Shown: positions 8,909 to 17,377, numbered from the stretch's first letter. The stretch is 64,000 nucleotides of DNA from AG41 sp036522815 (GCA_036522815.1 DATDFC010000118.1:1-64000); one strand, 5' to 3'. Numbers and translations are program-made. The notes: generated by a model not told the origin, from the sequence alone.

Positions 8909-8937
8909 TTTACAAATCAGTGCCGGCGGTCTAAGTT
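8909..8937 (+). promoter_or_regulatory. Possible sigma-70-like promoter for rpsO
   Basis: TTTACA at 8909-8914 and TAAGTT at 8932-8937 with 17-bp spacing, in the 68-bp divergent gap between the kinase gene and rpsO. The -10 match is weak. Confidence 0.3.
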
Positions 8938-8970
8938 ACTGCGCTCTCAACAATTAGGGAACTGGAACAG

Positions 8971-9228
8971 ATGTACGACAAGACGACGCCGGTCAGGAAG
9001 TACGGGCGGCACGAGGGAGACACGGGGTCAGCCCCGGTCCAGATCGCGCTGCTCACCGAGCGGATCAACAGCCTCACCGACCACTTCCGGGTCCACGCCA
9101 AGGACTTTCACGGGCAGCGCGGCCTGTTGCGTATGGTGTCGCAGCGCCGGCGCCTGCTCGAGTACCTGAAGCGCGCCGACCTGGAGCGGTATCGGCAGCT
9201 CATCGAAGAGCTGGGTCTCCGCCATTAA
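8971..9228 (+). CDS. rpsO: 30S ribosomal protein S15
   Basis: 85 aa (family about 89). HEGDTGSAPVQIALLTERI, LTDHFRVHAKDFHGQRGLL and the LLEYLKRADLERYRQLI ending are diagnostic of S15, which binds 16S rRNA helices h20-h22. Followed by a strong hairpin and pnp, the common rpsO-pnp pair. Confidence 0.97.
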   Translation: MYDKTTPVRKYGRHEGDTGSAPVQIALLTERINSLTDHFRVHAKDFHGQRGLLRMVSQRRRLLEYLKRADLERYRQLIEELGLRH

Positions 9229-9247
9229 TACCGCTGGCGTCGCGTTG

Positions 9248-9274
9248 GGCGCCCCGGAAGAGCACCGGGGCGCC
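9248..9274 (+). terminator. GC-rich hairpin between rpsO and pnp
   Basis: A perfect 10-bp stem (GGCGCCCCGG with CCGGGGCGCC, loop AAGAGCA), followed after 5 nt by ATTTCTTTG. It could be an rpsO terminator or a pnp leader hairpin. In enterobacteria the pnp leader is an RNase III-processed autoregulatory hairpin; that role here is inference. Confidence 0.6.
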
Positions 9275-9306
9275 TCGCGCATTTCTTTGTGCTCTAGACA
9301 GGCAAT

Positions 9307-11412
9307 ATGGTGAAACACGTCGAACGCAATTTCGCCGGCCGTACTCTGAAGCTCGAGGCGGGACGGCTGGCCAAGCAGGCCGCCGGCTCGTGCCTCTTGC
9401 AGTTCGGGGAGACGGTGGTGCTGGCGGCGGTGACGGTGTCGGACAACGTCTCGACCCTCCCGTTCTTCCCCCTCACCGTCGAATACCGTGAAAAGAGCTA
9501 CGCCGCCGGCAAGATCCCGGGCGGCTTCCTGAAGCGCGAGGGTCGCCCCTCCGACGAGGAGATCCTGTCCGCCAGAGTCACCGACCGCTCGGTCCGCCCG
9601 CTCTTCCCCGAAGGCTTCAAGAACGAGGTCCAGGTCTTCATCTACGTGCTGTCGGCCGATCAAGAGAACGACGCCGACGTGCTGGGCGTGACGGCGGCCT
9701 CCGCGGCGCTCACCATGTCCCAGGTGCCGTGGAACGGTCCCATCGCCGCGGTGCGCGTGGGTCGGGTGGAAGGCGCCTGGATTCTCAATCCCACGTTCCA
9801 GCAGCTCGAGTTCTCCGACGTGGACATGGTGGTGTCCGGCTCGGCGGACTCGATCGTGATGGTCGAGGGCGGCGCGCTGGAGCTGACCGAGGCCGAGATC
9901 GTCAAGGGCCTCGAAGTGGCGCACAAGGGCATCCGCGAGCTGCTCGAGGCGACGCAGGAGCTCGTCGCCGACATGCGGCAGCCCAAGATGGAGTGGACCA
10001 AGGTGGAGCCGCCGGCGGAGCTCGTGAGCCGCGTGAAGCAGCTCGCGGAGGCCCGGGTGTCGGAAGCCCTCAACCTGCCCGAGAAGGCCGAGCGGGCGCA
10101 GGCGCTGGCGGCACTCAAGGCGACCATTCAGGACCAGCTCGCGGCTGAGTTCCCCGAGAACGTCAAGGACGTCGCGAACACGATCGAAGAGATCGAGTAC
10201 CGCACCATGCGGGAGCAGGTGTTGACGCACGGCGAGCGGGTGGACGGGCGCGACCTGGATACCGTGCGGGCGATCAGCTGCGAGGTGGGTGTGCTGCCCC
10301 GCACGCATGGCTCGGCGCTGTTCACGCGCGGCCAGACGCAGGCGCTGGTGTCGGTGACGCTCGGCACGACGCGCGACGAGCAGCGCATCGATTCGATCGA
10401 CGTGGCGCAGGAGACCACCAAGTCGTTCATGCTGCATTACAATTTTCCGCCGTTCTCGACGGGGGAAGTGAAGCCGATCCGCGGGACCTCGCGCCGCGAG
10501 GTGGGACACGGGGCGCTCGCCGAGCGGGCGCTGCAGGCGCTGCTGCCGCCGTATGACCAGTTTCCCTATACCCTCCGCATCGTGTCCGACATCCTCGAGT
10601 CGAACGGCTCGTCCTCGATGGCGACGGTATGCGGCGGCTCGCTGGCGCTGTTCGACGCGGGCGTGCCGATGACCGCCGCCTGCGCCGGCGTGGCGATGGG
10701 CCTGATCAAAGAAGGCAAGCGCGTGGCGGTGCTCACGGACATCCTGGGCACGGAGGATCATCTGGGCGATATGGACTTCAAGGTGGCGGGCACGCGCCAG
10801 GGAGTCAGCTCGATCCAGATGGACATCAAGATCGAGGGGCTCGATTTCAGCATCATCAGCCAGGCGCTCGAGAAGGCGAAGCAGGCCCGGCTGCACATCC
10901 TCGACATCATGGACCAGGTGATGCCGCAGCCGCGCTCGCAGCTGTCCAAGTACGCGCCGCGCATCATCACGATCCAGATCCGCCCCGACAAGATCGGCGA
11001 CCTGATCGGGCCGAAAGGTAAGACCATCCGCGGCATCCAGGAGCAGACGGGCGCCGAGATCAACGTGGACGACAACGGCATGGTCACGATCTCCGCGGTG
11101 GGCGAAGGCGGCGAGCGGGCGCGCGACATGGTGCAGGCGCTGGTGCAGGAGCCCGAGGTGGGCAAGGTGTACGAGGGCGTCGTGAAGAGCACCACGGCGT
11201 TCGGCGCGTTCGTCGAGATCATCCCCGGCGTGGAGGGACTGCTGCATATCTCCGAGCTGCAGCACGGGCGCACGGAGCGCACCGAGGACGTCGTGAAGAA
11301 GGGGGACCACGTGCGCGTGAAGCTGCTCGAGGTGGACGAGCGCGGTCGCATGCGGCTCTCCCGGAAGGCCCTGATGGACAAGCCCGAGGCGGCACCGGCG
11401 CGCTCGCACTGA
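9307..11412 (+). CDS. pnp: Polyribonucleotide nucleotidyltransferase (PNPase)
   Basis: 701 aa, full length. Two RNase PH cores (GRPSDEEILSARVTDRSVRPLF in the first; YNFPPFSTGEVKP and GRREVGHG-type SRREVGHGALAERAL in the second). KH domain near residues 555-620 (IGDLIGPKGKTIRGIQEQTG) and a C-terminal S1 domain (EGVVKSTTAFGAFVEI). 3'-5' phosphorolytic RNA decay. The stop overlaps the next start (TGATG). Confidence 0.97.
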   Translation: MVKHVERNFAGRTLKLEAGRLAKQAAGSCLLQFGETVVLAAVTVSDNVSTLPFFPLTVEYREKSYAAGKIPGGFLKREGRPSDEEILSARVTDRSVRPLFPEGFKNEVQVFIYVLSADQENDADVLGVTAASAALTMSQVPWNGPIAAVRVGRVEGAWILNPTFQQLEFSDVDMVVSGSADSIVMVEGGALELTEAEIVKGLEVAHKGIRELLEATQELVADMRQPKMEWTKVEPPAELVSRVKQLAEARVSEALNLPEKAERAQALAALKATIQDQLAAEFPENVKDVANTIEEIEYRTMREQVLTHGERVDGRDLDTVRAISCEVGVLPRTHGSALFTRGQTQALVSVTLGTTRDEQRIDSIDVAQETTKSFMLHYNFPPFSTGEVKPIRGTSRREVGHGALAERALQALLPPYDQFPYTLRIVSDILESNGSSSMATVCGGSLALFDAGVPMTAACAGVAMGLIKEGKRVAVLTDILGTEDHLGDMDFKVAGTRQGVSSIQMDIKIEGLDFSIISQALEKAKQARLHILDIMDQVMPQPRSQLSKYAPRIITIQIRPDKIGDLIGPKGKTIRGIQEQTGAEINVDDNGMVTISAVGEGGERARDMVQALVQEPEVGKVYEGVVKSTTAFGAFVEIIPGVEGLLHISELQHGRTERTEDVVKKGDHVRVKLLEVDERGRMRLSRKALMDKPEAAPARSH

Positions 11413-12683
11413 TGGAGACGGTCCGGCTCGACCGGGACATCTTCCAGACTACCGCGCCCACCGGCGTGATCGTGTTGTCCGAGCGGGTCCCCAGCGTCCG
11501 CTCGGCGGCGGTGGGTATCTGGGTGCGGAGCGCCAGCGCCCACGAGCCCCGCCCCAAGATGGGCGTGTCGCACCTGCTCGAGCACATGGTGTTCAAGGGC
11601 ACGGAGCGGCGCAGCGCGCAGGAGATCGCGCTGGCGCTCGAGTCGCGCGGTGGCTCGCTCGACGCTTACACCTCGCGCGACACCACCGCGTTCCAGGCGC
11701 GGGTGCTCGACACCGACCTGCCGCGAGCGCTCGACGTGCTCACCGACCTGGTGCGCAACCCGGTGCTCCGCAGCAACGACCTGGAACTCGAGCGCAACGT
11801 GGTGCTCGAGGAGATCAACACCGTCGAGGATACGCCGGACGACCAGGTGTACGATCTCTGCTACCAGACCTTGTGGCCCGAGCATCCCTACGGTTACAAG
11901 ATCCTGGGCACGCGCGATACGGTCAGCGCCATTTCGACCGGCGACCTGAAGCACTTGCACCAGCGGGCGTACTTCCCCGCCAACTGTGTGATCGCCGCCG
12001 CCGGTAATCTCGATCATCAGCGGCTACTCGAAGACTTGGGCAAGCTCGGTTGGCTCGATCAGGCACCGGGCAACGGGCAACGGGCAACGCCTTCCGTTGC
12101 TCCGATCCGCCCTGCTGTTCGGGGAGCGGAGGCGCGCCACTCCAAGGACACCGCTCAGACCCACATCGTCTTCGCCACCGACACCGTTCGCTACGCCGAT
12201 TCCCGCAAGTACGCGCTGCTGGTGCTCGGCAACGTGTTCGGGGGCGGCATGTCGAGCCGGCTGTTCCAACGGATTCGGGAAGAGCTGGGCCTCGCCTATG
12301 CGATTTACGCGTTCACGAGCTTCTATCGCGACATGGGTGTGGCGGGCGTGTATGTCGGCACCCAGCCCAAGACCGCGAGCCAGGCCGCGGCGGCGATTCG
12401 AGAGGAGTACGGCAAGCTGGCGCGCGAGGCGCTTACCGGCGCGGCGCTCGCCGAGGCGAAACAGCAGACGCAGGGGCAGCTGATGTTGTCGCTGGAGAGT
12501 CCCAGCGCCCGGATGTATCGTTTGGCGACCTTTCCCATTTATGGGGAGCAGTATCGCAGTCTGGACGAAGTCATAGCGGCGGTGGCGGGCCTCACGGAAA
12601 AAGAGATTGCCGATGTGGCAGCTGAGTTCTTCGCACCTGAACGACAGACGGTGGTTTGGCTTGGACCGGAAGAGCGACGCTAA
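11412..12683 (+). CDS. M16 family zinc peptidase (processing-peptidase-like)
   Basis: 423 aa. The inverted zinc motif HLLEH (residues about 54-58, in MGVSHLLEHMVFKGT) with the downstream Glu in LEEINTVEDTPDD marks an active M16B peptidase. The M16 C-terminal half follows (GGGMSSRLFQRIREELGLAY). Translationally coupled to pnp, an order seen in many bacteria. Between the two halves (about residues 217-240) there is an insertion containing three GGGCAAC heptamers. Confidence 0.92.
   Translation: METVRLDRDIFQTTAPTGVIVLSERVPSVRSAAVGIWVRSASAHEPRPKMGVSHLLEHMVFKGTERRSAQEIALALESRGGSLDAYTSRDTTAFQARVLDTDLPRALDVLTDLVRNPVLRSNDLELERNVVLEEINTVEDTPDDQVYDLCYQTLWPEHPYGYKILGTRDTVSAISTGDLKHLHQRAYFPANCVIAAAGNLDHQRLLEDLGKLGWLDQAPGNGQRATPSVAPIRPAVRGAEARHSKDTAQTHIVFATDTVRYADSRKYALLVLGNVFGGGMSSRLFQRIREELGLAYAIYAFTSFYRDMGVAGVYVGTQPKTASQAAAAIREEYGKLAREALTGAALAEAKQQTQGQLMLSLESPSARMYRLATFPIYGEQYRSLDEVIAAVAGLTEKEIADVAAEFFAPERQTVVWLGPEERR
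12068..12088 (+). repeat. Heptanucleotide tandem repeat GGGCAAC x3
   Basis: Three exact units in frame within the M16 peptidase gene, at the inter-domain linker. Same register and similar sequence to the GGGAAAG/C tracts in dxr and the gene at 7649. Confidence 0.8.
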
Positions 12684-12745
12684 GACGCTACGTTGTACGA
12701 CGGTACTCCACTACGTCCCTAGGACGTACGACGTAGCGTCGTAAG
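12674..12745. repeat. Imperfect palindromic repeat, copy 2 (REP-like hairpin)
   Basis: The left arm CGACGCTAAGACGCTACG..GTACG pairs with the right arm CGTACGACGTAGCGTCGTAAG. It shares the core ACGCTACGTTGTACG with copy 1 at 551-597 and begins inside the stop region of the M16 gene, in the gap before ald. Confidence 0.7.
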
Positions 12746-12763
12746 GCGTATGACGGAGAAATC

Positions 12764-13876
12764 ATGATTGTTGGGGTGCCCAAAGAGATCAAAACCGCCG
12801 AGAACCGTGTGGCGTTGGTGCCCGCGGGGGTCGAGGCGTTGGTGGGCGACGGGCACGCGGTGCTGGTGGAGCAGGGGGCGGGGCTCGGGTCGGGGTTCGG
12901 CGATGAGACGTATGGCGCGGTGGGCGCCACGCTCGTGCCCAAGGCCGCGGACGTGTGGGCCCGGGCCGAGATGGTGGTAAAGGTCAAGGAGCCGATCGAG
13001 CCCGAGTGGCCGTGCATGCGCAAGGGCCAGGTGGTGTTCACCTACTTCCATTTCGCCGCCTCCGAGCCGCTCACGCGGGCGGTCATCAAGTCCGGCATCA
13101 TCGCGATCGCGTACGAGACGGTGCAGCTCGCTTCGGGCGAGCTGCCGCTGCTCACGCCGATGAGCGAGGTGGCAGGGCGGATGGCGGTGCAGGAGGGGGC
13201 GAAGTACCTCGAGAAAGTCTATGGCGGCAGCGGCATCCTGCTGGGTGGGGTGCCGGGCGTGCTGCCGGCCGAGGTGGTCATCATCGGGGGCGGGGTGGTG
13301 GGCACGAACGCCGCGCGCATGGCGGCGGGGCTCGCCGCCCACGTGACGCTGCTCGACCTCTCGCTCGACCGCCTGCGCTACCTGTCCGATGTGCTCCCGC
13401 CCAATGTCGATCTCCTCTACTCGAACCGTCACAACCTGCTGGAGCAGCTGCGCAAGGCCGATCTGGTGATCGGGGCGGTGCTGTTGCCCGGCGCTAAGGC
13501 GCCCAAGCTGGTGCGGCGGGAAGATCTCAAACTGATGAAGCCGGGCTCGGTGATCGTCGATGTCGCGGTGGATCAAGGCGGGTGCATCGAGACCAGCAAG
13601 CCGACCACGCACGAGAACCCCGTCTACCTGGTGGATGGGATCATTCACTATGCGGTGGCGAACATGCCGGGCGGTGTGCCGCGCACCTCCACCCTGGCGC
13701 TCACCAACGCGACGTTCCCCTATGCCAAGCGGCTGGCGCGGGGCGGCTGGAAGCAGGCGTGCCGCGACGACCCGGCGCTGTTCCAGGGATTGAACGTGAT
13801 CGAGGGGAGCGTGGTCTATCCGGCGGTGGCCGAGTCGTTCGGGCTGTCGTTGGTGAACGCGAGGCAGCTGGTATGA
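12764..13876 (+). CDS. ald: Alanine dehydrogenase
   Basis: 370 aa, family length. MIVGVPKEIKTAENRVALVPAG at the N-terminus, KVKEPIEPEW, the NAD-binding GGGVVGTNAARMAAGL and the C-terminal HYAVANMPGGVPRTST are diagnostic. Reversible oxidative deamination of L-alanine to pyruvate. RBS ACGGAGAA upstream. The stop overlaps the next gene (ATGA). Confidence 0.95.
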   Translation: MIVGVPKEIKTAENRVALVPAGVEALVGDGHAVLVEQGAGLGSGFGDETYGAVGATLVPKAADVWARAEMVVKVKEPIEPEWPCMRKGQVVFTYFHFAASEPLTRAVIKSGIIAIAYETVQLASGELPLLTPMSEVAGRMAVQEGAKYLEKVYGGSGILLGGVPGVLPAEVVIIGGGVVGTNAARMAAGLAAHVTLLDLSLDRLRYLSDVLPPNVDLLYSNRHNLLEQLRKADLVIGAVLLPGAKAPKLVRREDLKLMKPGSVIVDVAVDQGGCIETSKPTTHENPVYLVDGIIHYAVANMPGGVPRTSTLALTNATFPYAKRLARGGWKQACRDDPALFQGLNVIEGSVVYPAVAESFGLSLVNARQLV

Positions 13877-14457
13877 CCCCTATCGTCTCGGCACTCATGC
13901 TCCTGCTCCAGACCCAGGCGACGAGCGCCGAGCTGGGTTATCGCTTCACGCTGCCGAGCGGGTTCGCGGTGTTTCCCGAGGGACGTGGGCAGAAGGATAT
14001 GGTGGACTGTTGGAGCGAGGCGACGCCGGTGTCGGCGCATGGCGCGATGATTCTCTGCGTGCAGCGCATGCACGGCGTGTTGCCGCGGGACGCGATGAAG
14101 CCGGAGGATGTGCCCGCGACCACGCAGCTCGTGAGCTTCAAGTGGAAGGAGTTCGACCTCCAGGGCCTGCGGTCGCTGGTCTCGCAGGCGGGCGAGCAGG
14201 TGTTCGTGCTGGTGACGCAGGTGCCGCTGCGGGGCGAGGCGGTGCAGCTGCTCTTGAGCGGGCCGGCCGATCAGGAGACGCGGGGCCAGTCGCTCATGAC
14301 CCAGACACTGGCGTCGCTCGAGGGCGAGAGCAACTGGCTCACCGCGAGCGAGCGTGCGGGGCGCCTCGGCACGGCGGCGGGGTGGTGGATCGGCATCGCC
14401 GTGGCGGTGACCGCGGTGCTCGTGTGGCGCAAGCGGCGGCAAGCCCGGGCGGGTTGA
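13873..14457 (+). CDS. Hypothetical secreted, C-terminally membrane-anchored protein
   Basis: 194 aa starting on the ald stop (ATGA). N-terminal signal-like segment (ALMLLLQTQATSA), a soluble domain, then a C-terminal transmembrane helix (WWIGIAVAVTAVLVW) with a positive tail RKRRQAR. The topology suggests a periplasmic domain anchored at its C-terminus. No recognised family. Between ald and dut, so probably part of that operon. Confidence 0.7.
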   Translation: MTPIVSALMLLLQTQATSAELGYRFTLPSGFAVFPEGRGQKDMVDCWSEATPVSAHGAMILCVQRMHGVLPRDAMKPEDVPATTQLVSFKWKEFDLQGLRSLVSQAGEQVFVLVTQVPLRGEAVQLLLSGPADQETRGQSLMTQTLASLEGESNWLTASERAGRLGTAAGWWIGIAVAVTAVLVWRKRRQARAG

Positions 14458-14464
14458 CCCGGGC

Positions 14465-14917
14465 GTGACCAGGCGCGCGCCGGTTGTCCAGGTCCGGCGG
14501 CTGCCGCATCACGACGGATTGCCGTTGCCCAGCCGGCAGACCGCCGGGTCCGCCGGGTACGACGTGGCGAGCGCGGAGGGGGAGTTCACGTTGCAGCCGC
14601 TCGAGCGCCGACTGGTGCGCACCGGGTTGGCGTTGGCGATTCCCGCCGGATACGAAGCCCAAGTGCGGCCCCGCTCGGGGCTGGCGGTGAAGCATGGACT
14701 GACCCTGCCGAACGCTCCGGCCACGATCGATTCGGATTACCGCGGCGAGCTCATGATTCCCATGATCAATTTGGGCACCGAGCCCGTGGTGGTGGCGCGG
14801 GGGACGCGCATCGCGCAGCTCGTGTTTCAGCGGGTGGAGGTGGTGGAGCTCGAGGAGGTGGTGGAGCTGCCGCCGAGCGCGCGCGGTGGGGGCGGGTTTG
14901 GGAGCACGGGGGTGTGA
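14465..14917 (+). CDS. dut: dUTP diphosphatase (dUTPase)
   Basis: 150 aa with a GTG start. All five trimeric dUTPase motifs are present: AGSAGYDVAS, RSGLAVKHGL, TIDSDYRGEL, RIAQLVF and the glycine-rich C-terminal GGGGFGSTG that closes over the active site. Hydrolyses dUTP to dUMP. Last clear housekeeping gene before the cassette array. Confidence 0.95.
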   Translation: MTRRAPVVQVRRLPHHDGLPLPSRQTAGSAGYDVASAEGEFTLQPLERRLVRTGLALAIPAGYEAQVRPRSGLAVKHGLTLPNAPATIDSDYRGELMIPMINLGTEPVVVARGTRIAQLVFQRVEVVELEEVVELPPSARGGGGFGSTGV

Positions 14918-14999
14918 CCAACCCCGGCCAACTCGGGTATCCTCTCTCGAAGGGATCCCGTATGCCTGAGCCACGTCACTGCGCGCTGGTCTGCGTGTT

Positions 15000-15353
15000 A
15001 TGCGCATTCCTATAATCGCGGCGGTACTCACGCTGTCGGTCACTGCGTGCGGTCATGAGTGCCTTCAGGCACCGTGTCCACTGCCCATCGCCCTGGCCGT
15101 GGAGGTGACCTCTGCGAATTCGGGAGCGGGCGTGGTCGCCTCTGTGGCGGTCACGGGCCCGTTTCAGTCTACTGTACCATGCGACTCCAGCTGCAGAATC
15201 CCCGGTTACGCTGGCACGTACACTCTCAATGTGACCGCCTCTGGCTACCAAAGCGCGGAACGCACAGTCCTCGTTCACGGGACCAGTCCTGCCTGCGGGT
15301 GCGCGTCAGCGGAGACGGAGGACGTCGTGTTCGCCCTCACGCCGACTCCCTAG
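15000..15353 (+). CDS. Putative lipoprotein, PEGA/carboxypeptidase-regulatory-like
   Basis: 117 aa. N-terminal lipoprotein signal (LTLSVTACG, Cys at about residue 19). The rest resembles a small Ig-like or regulatory beta-sandwich (GYAGTYTLNVTASGYQSAERTV). No attC site separates it from dut, so it may belong to the flank rather than to a cassette. Composition is less GC-rich than the block to the left. Confidence 0.6.
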   Translation: MRIPIIAAVLTLSVTACGHECLQAPCPLPIALAVEVTSANSGAGVVASVAVTGPFQSTVPCDSSCRIPGYAGTYTLNVTASGYQSAERTVLVHGTSPACGCASAETEDVVFALTPTP

Positions 15354-15421
15354 ATTTGCGCTCGCCCGCGCGGGAGCGCCCCTGAACATCCTGTCGCCGA
15401 TTACTTAACCGAGGCAGAAGC

Positions 15422-15820
15422 ATGAAGAACGTTGCGAACTCCCGATTCGCCATCAAGAGCTGGGACGAGAAGCCGTATAGTGAGGGCAAGGACCTACCAA
15501 AGCTGACGCGAGCCGCTGTCACGAAGACGTTCACGGGCGACATCGCCGGCGAGGGCCATGTCGAGTACTTGATGATGTACCGTAGCGACGGCTCGGCCAC
15601 GTTCGTCGGCCTTGAGCGGGTCGTCGGGCACGTTGCAGGGAAAGCCGGCAGCTTTGTGCTGCAACGCACCGGCGCGTTCGAGAACGGGGTGGCGAAGGAG
15701 TCCTATTTCGTGATCCCGGGCTCCGGCACCGGAGAGCTTCGGGGCCTGCGCGGCGAGGGCACATCGGCTGTGGGGCACGGGACTGAGCACCCTCTAACGC
15801 TGAACTACGAGTTGGGGTGA
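15422..15820 (+). CDS. DUF3224 family protein
   Basis: 132 aa. Matches the DUF3224 pattern: W.EKPY at the N-terminus, KTFTGDIAGEGHVEYLMMY, GKAGSFVLQRTGAF and the conserved PGSGTGELRGLRGEG. Function unknown; beta-barrel fold expected. The stop lies directly against an attC 3'-end remnant (15820-15836), so it may have been a cassette gene at the left edge of the array. Confidence 0.85.
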   Translation: MKNVANSRFAIKSWDEKPYSEGKDLPKLTRAAVTKTFTGDIAGEGHVEYLMMYRSDGSATFVGLERVVGHVAGKAGSFVLQRTGAFENGVAKESYFVIPGSGTGELRGLRGEGTSAVGHGTEHPLTLNYELG

Positions 15821-15836
15821 GCGCGATCCGTTACAG
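15820..15836 (+). repeat. attC 3'-end remnant (left edge of array)
   Basis: AGCGCGATCCGTTACAG copies the conserved right end of the attC sites (AGCGCGATCCGTTAGGC) with a mutated core. No left arm is present. 15837-15940 holds no credible gene. Confidence 0.55.
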
Positions 15837-15940
15837 GGCGGCCGCACTGAACGGGGTCATTGTCTGCGTGGAGGTTCTTGACCGTGATAGCGTCGGCGAT
15901 AAGCTGCACGCTCTATTACCGTAGGCTCCAGTCGCGTGCA

Positions 15941-16041
15941 GCCTAACAAGCGCTTGAAGCTGGCGGCGCTGCTCTTAAAGGAAGCGTTATGTTGCCTGAC
16001 GTTCGAGACGTTCGCCGCAGCTTAAGCGCGATCCGTTAGGC
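15941..16041 (+). repeat. attC site 1
   Basis: 101 bp, GCCTAAC to GTTAGGC, complete arms. Loop contains AAAGGAAGCGTTATG (the short-loop subfamily shared with sites 9 and 21). Confidence 0.9.
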
Positions 16042-16059
16042 CGCCCCCGAGAGCATACG

Positions 16060-16656
16060 ATGCACTCGTTAAAGCTCAATTCCCGGTTCGGTCTTCTTGC
16101 TTCCGTTCTCACCGTCGTGGCCTGCAAAGCTTATCAAATGCCGAGTTCGAGCATGGAGCCCACCGTCTTGGCTGGGGACTACGTCCTCGCCCTGAGCAAG
16201 GTGAGATCCCCTGCACGAGAGGAAGTCGTCATCTATAACCTCAAGGGACTCCCATATGTGAAACGGGTGCTTGGGTTACCGGGCGACACTTTGTCGATGC
16301 GCGACGGGGTTCTCGTTGTGAATGGACAGCCAGTCGTGGAGCCCTACGCTTCGCACCGGACCGAGACCGCTCGTGTGGACTCGGCGTTCACGTGGCAACG
16401 CCGCTTTCTAGAGCGCGAACGGGACTCGACGATGTATCATCCAACGCTCACGGCGTGGGGTCCCATTGTGGTTCCTCCTGACAATTATTTCGTATTGGGC
16501 GACAATCGAGGCGAGAGTGCCGACAGCAGGTATACAGGATTCGTGCGCAGGGCCGAGATCTTCGCGCGCCCTATGTTCATTTACTTCTCGCGTGATCGCC
16601 AAAGTGGCAAGATTAGGTGGGATCGAATTGGAATACGCCTGAGGGATAGCACCTAG
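16060..16656 (+). CDS. lepB: Signal peptidase I (cassette gene)
   Basis: 198 aa. Catalytic Ser in PSSSMEPT (Ser31), general-base Lys in VKRVLGLPGD (Lys68) and the box E segment VLGDNRGESADSR are all intact, so it should be an active leader peptidase. The N-terminal hydrophobic segment (about residues 9-22) would anchor it in the membrane; it ends with a Cys (VVACK) that looks like a lipobox. An essential secretion enzyme as a cassette cargo is unusual. A chromosomal lepB is expected elsewhere, so this is likely an accessory copy. Confidence 0.9.
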   Translation: MHSLKLNSRFGLLASVLTVVACKAYQMPSSSMEPTVLAGDYVLALSKVRSPAREEVVIYNLKGLPYVKRVLGLPGDTLSMRDGVLVVNGQPVVEPYASHRTETARVDSAFTWQRRFLERERDSTMYHPTLTAWGPIVVPPDNYFVLGDNRGESADSRYTGFVRRAEIFARPMFIYFSRDRQSGKIRWDRIGIRLRDST

Positions 16657-16667
16657 GCGCGGGGGCG

Positions 16668-16804
16668 GCCTAACATGCGCTTGAAGCTGTCGGGCCTGCT
16701 CTCAAAGGAATCGGCCGTTGGCTAGCCTGGCCGTCGCCGCGGGGCGGGCCGGTCCCTTGCGCCCGCGCGCACGCTGCCCGCAGCTTAAGCGCGATTCGTT
16801 AGGC
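16668..16804 (+). repeat. attC site 2
   Basis: 137 bp, complete. Loop type with GCTCTCAAAGGAATCGGCC, shared with sites 15 and 20. Confidence 0.9.
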
Positions 16805-16828
16805 TGCCCCGACAAGTCGGAGGACTAC

Positions 16829-17206
16829 GTGCAGAACTCGAAACGCATCGCTGGCCTCCTTGGCCCGACGCTCGTGGCGATGCTCATCTCCGAATTTCCG
16901 CTTGTCCAACCGCACCTTTATGACGCCCAGATCCCACCGGTCGTCTATCTCTCCGGAACCCTGATGTTCGTCGGTGGGCTCGCGATCGTCCGGGCGCACA
17001 ACCACTGGGCACGTGACTGGACCGTCCTGGTAACGCTGTCTGGTTGGTTTGGTCTGGTGCTTGGTCTGTTTCGCATGTTCGCAGCGGGCTTCTACCAAAG
17101 GGGCTCGGCGAGCGCCAGCGCCACGCTGTTCATGGTCTTGGAGGGCATCCTCCTAATCATTGGGCTCATCATGACGTTCAAGGCATACGCCCCCGATCGG
17201 GCCTAG
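16829..17206 (+). CDS. Hypothetical four-helix membrane protein (cassette gene)
   Basis: 125 aa from a GTG at 16829, which has GGAGG 6 nt upstream. A longer ORF reading through attC 2 is not credible. Four hydrophobic segments (IAGLLGPTLVAMLI, VVYLSGTLMFVGGLAIV, VLVTLSGWFGLVLGLF, FMVLEGILLIIGLIMTF). No family recognised. Confidence 0.65.
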   Translation: MQNSKRIAGLLGPTLVAMLISEFPLVQPHLYDAQIPPVVYLSGTLMFVGGLAIVRAHNHWARDWTVLVTLSGWFGLVLGLFRMFAAGFYQRGSASASATLFMVLEGILLIIGLIMTFKAYAPDRA

Positions 17207-17236
17207 CATGCCTGCTTCGTGACTCGACCGGGGGCA

Positions 17237-17377
17237 GCCTAACCAGCGCTTGAAGGTGGCGGGCGGTGATCGCTTTAAAGGAAGCGGACTGTTGTGCCCC
17301 TGGCGGGGCACGGCCTTCGGCCGCCACCCTTGCGCCAGCCAGCGAGTCGCCCGCAGCTTAAGCGCGATCCGTTAGGC
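17237..17377 (+). repeat. attC site 3
   Basis: 141 bp, GCCTAAC to GTTAGGC. Loop type GGTGATCGCTTTAAAGGAAG, the commonest in the array (also sites 6, 10, 12, 14, 19, 24, 26). Confidence 0.9.

Noticed and set aside
14918..16060. A divergent intI on the - strand at the left edge
   Set aside because: The - strand frames there are short and low-complexity, with no tyrosine-recombinase motifs.
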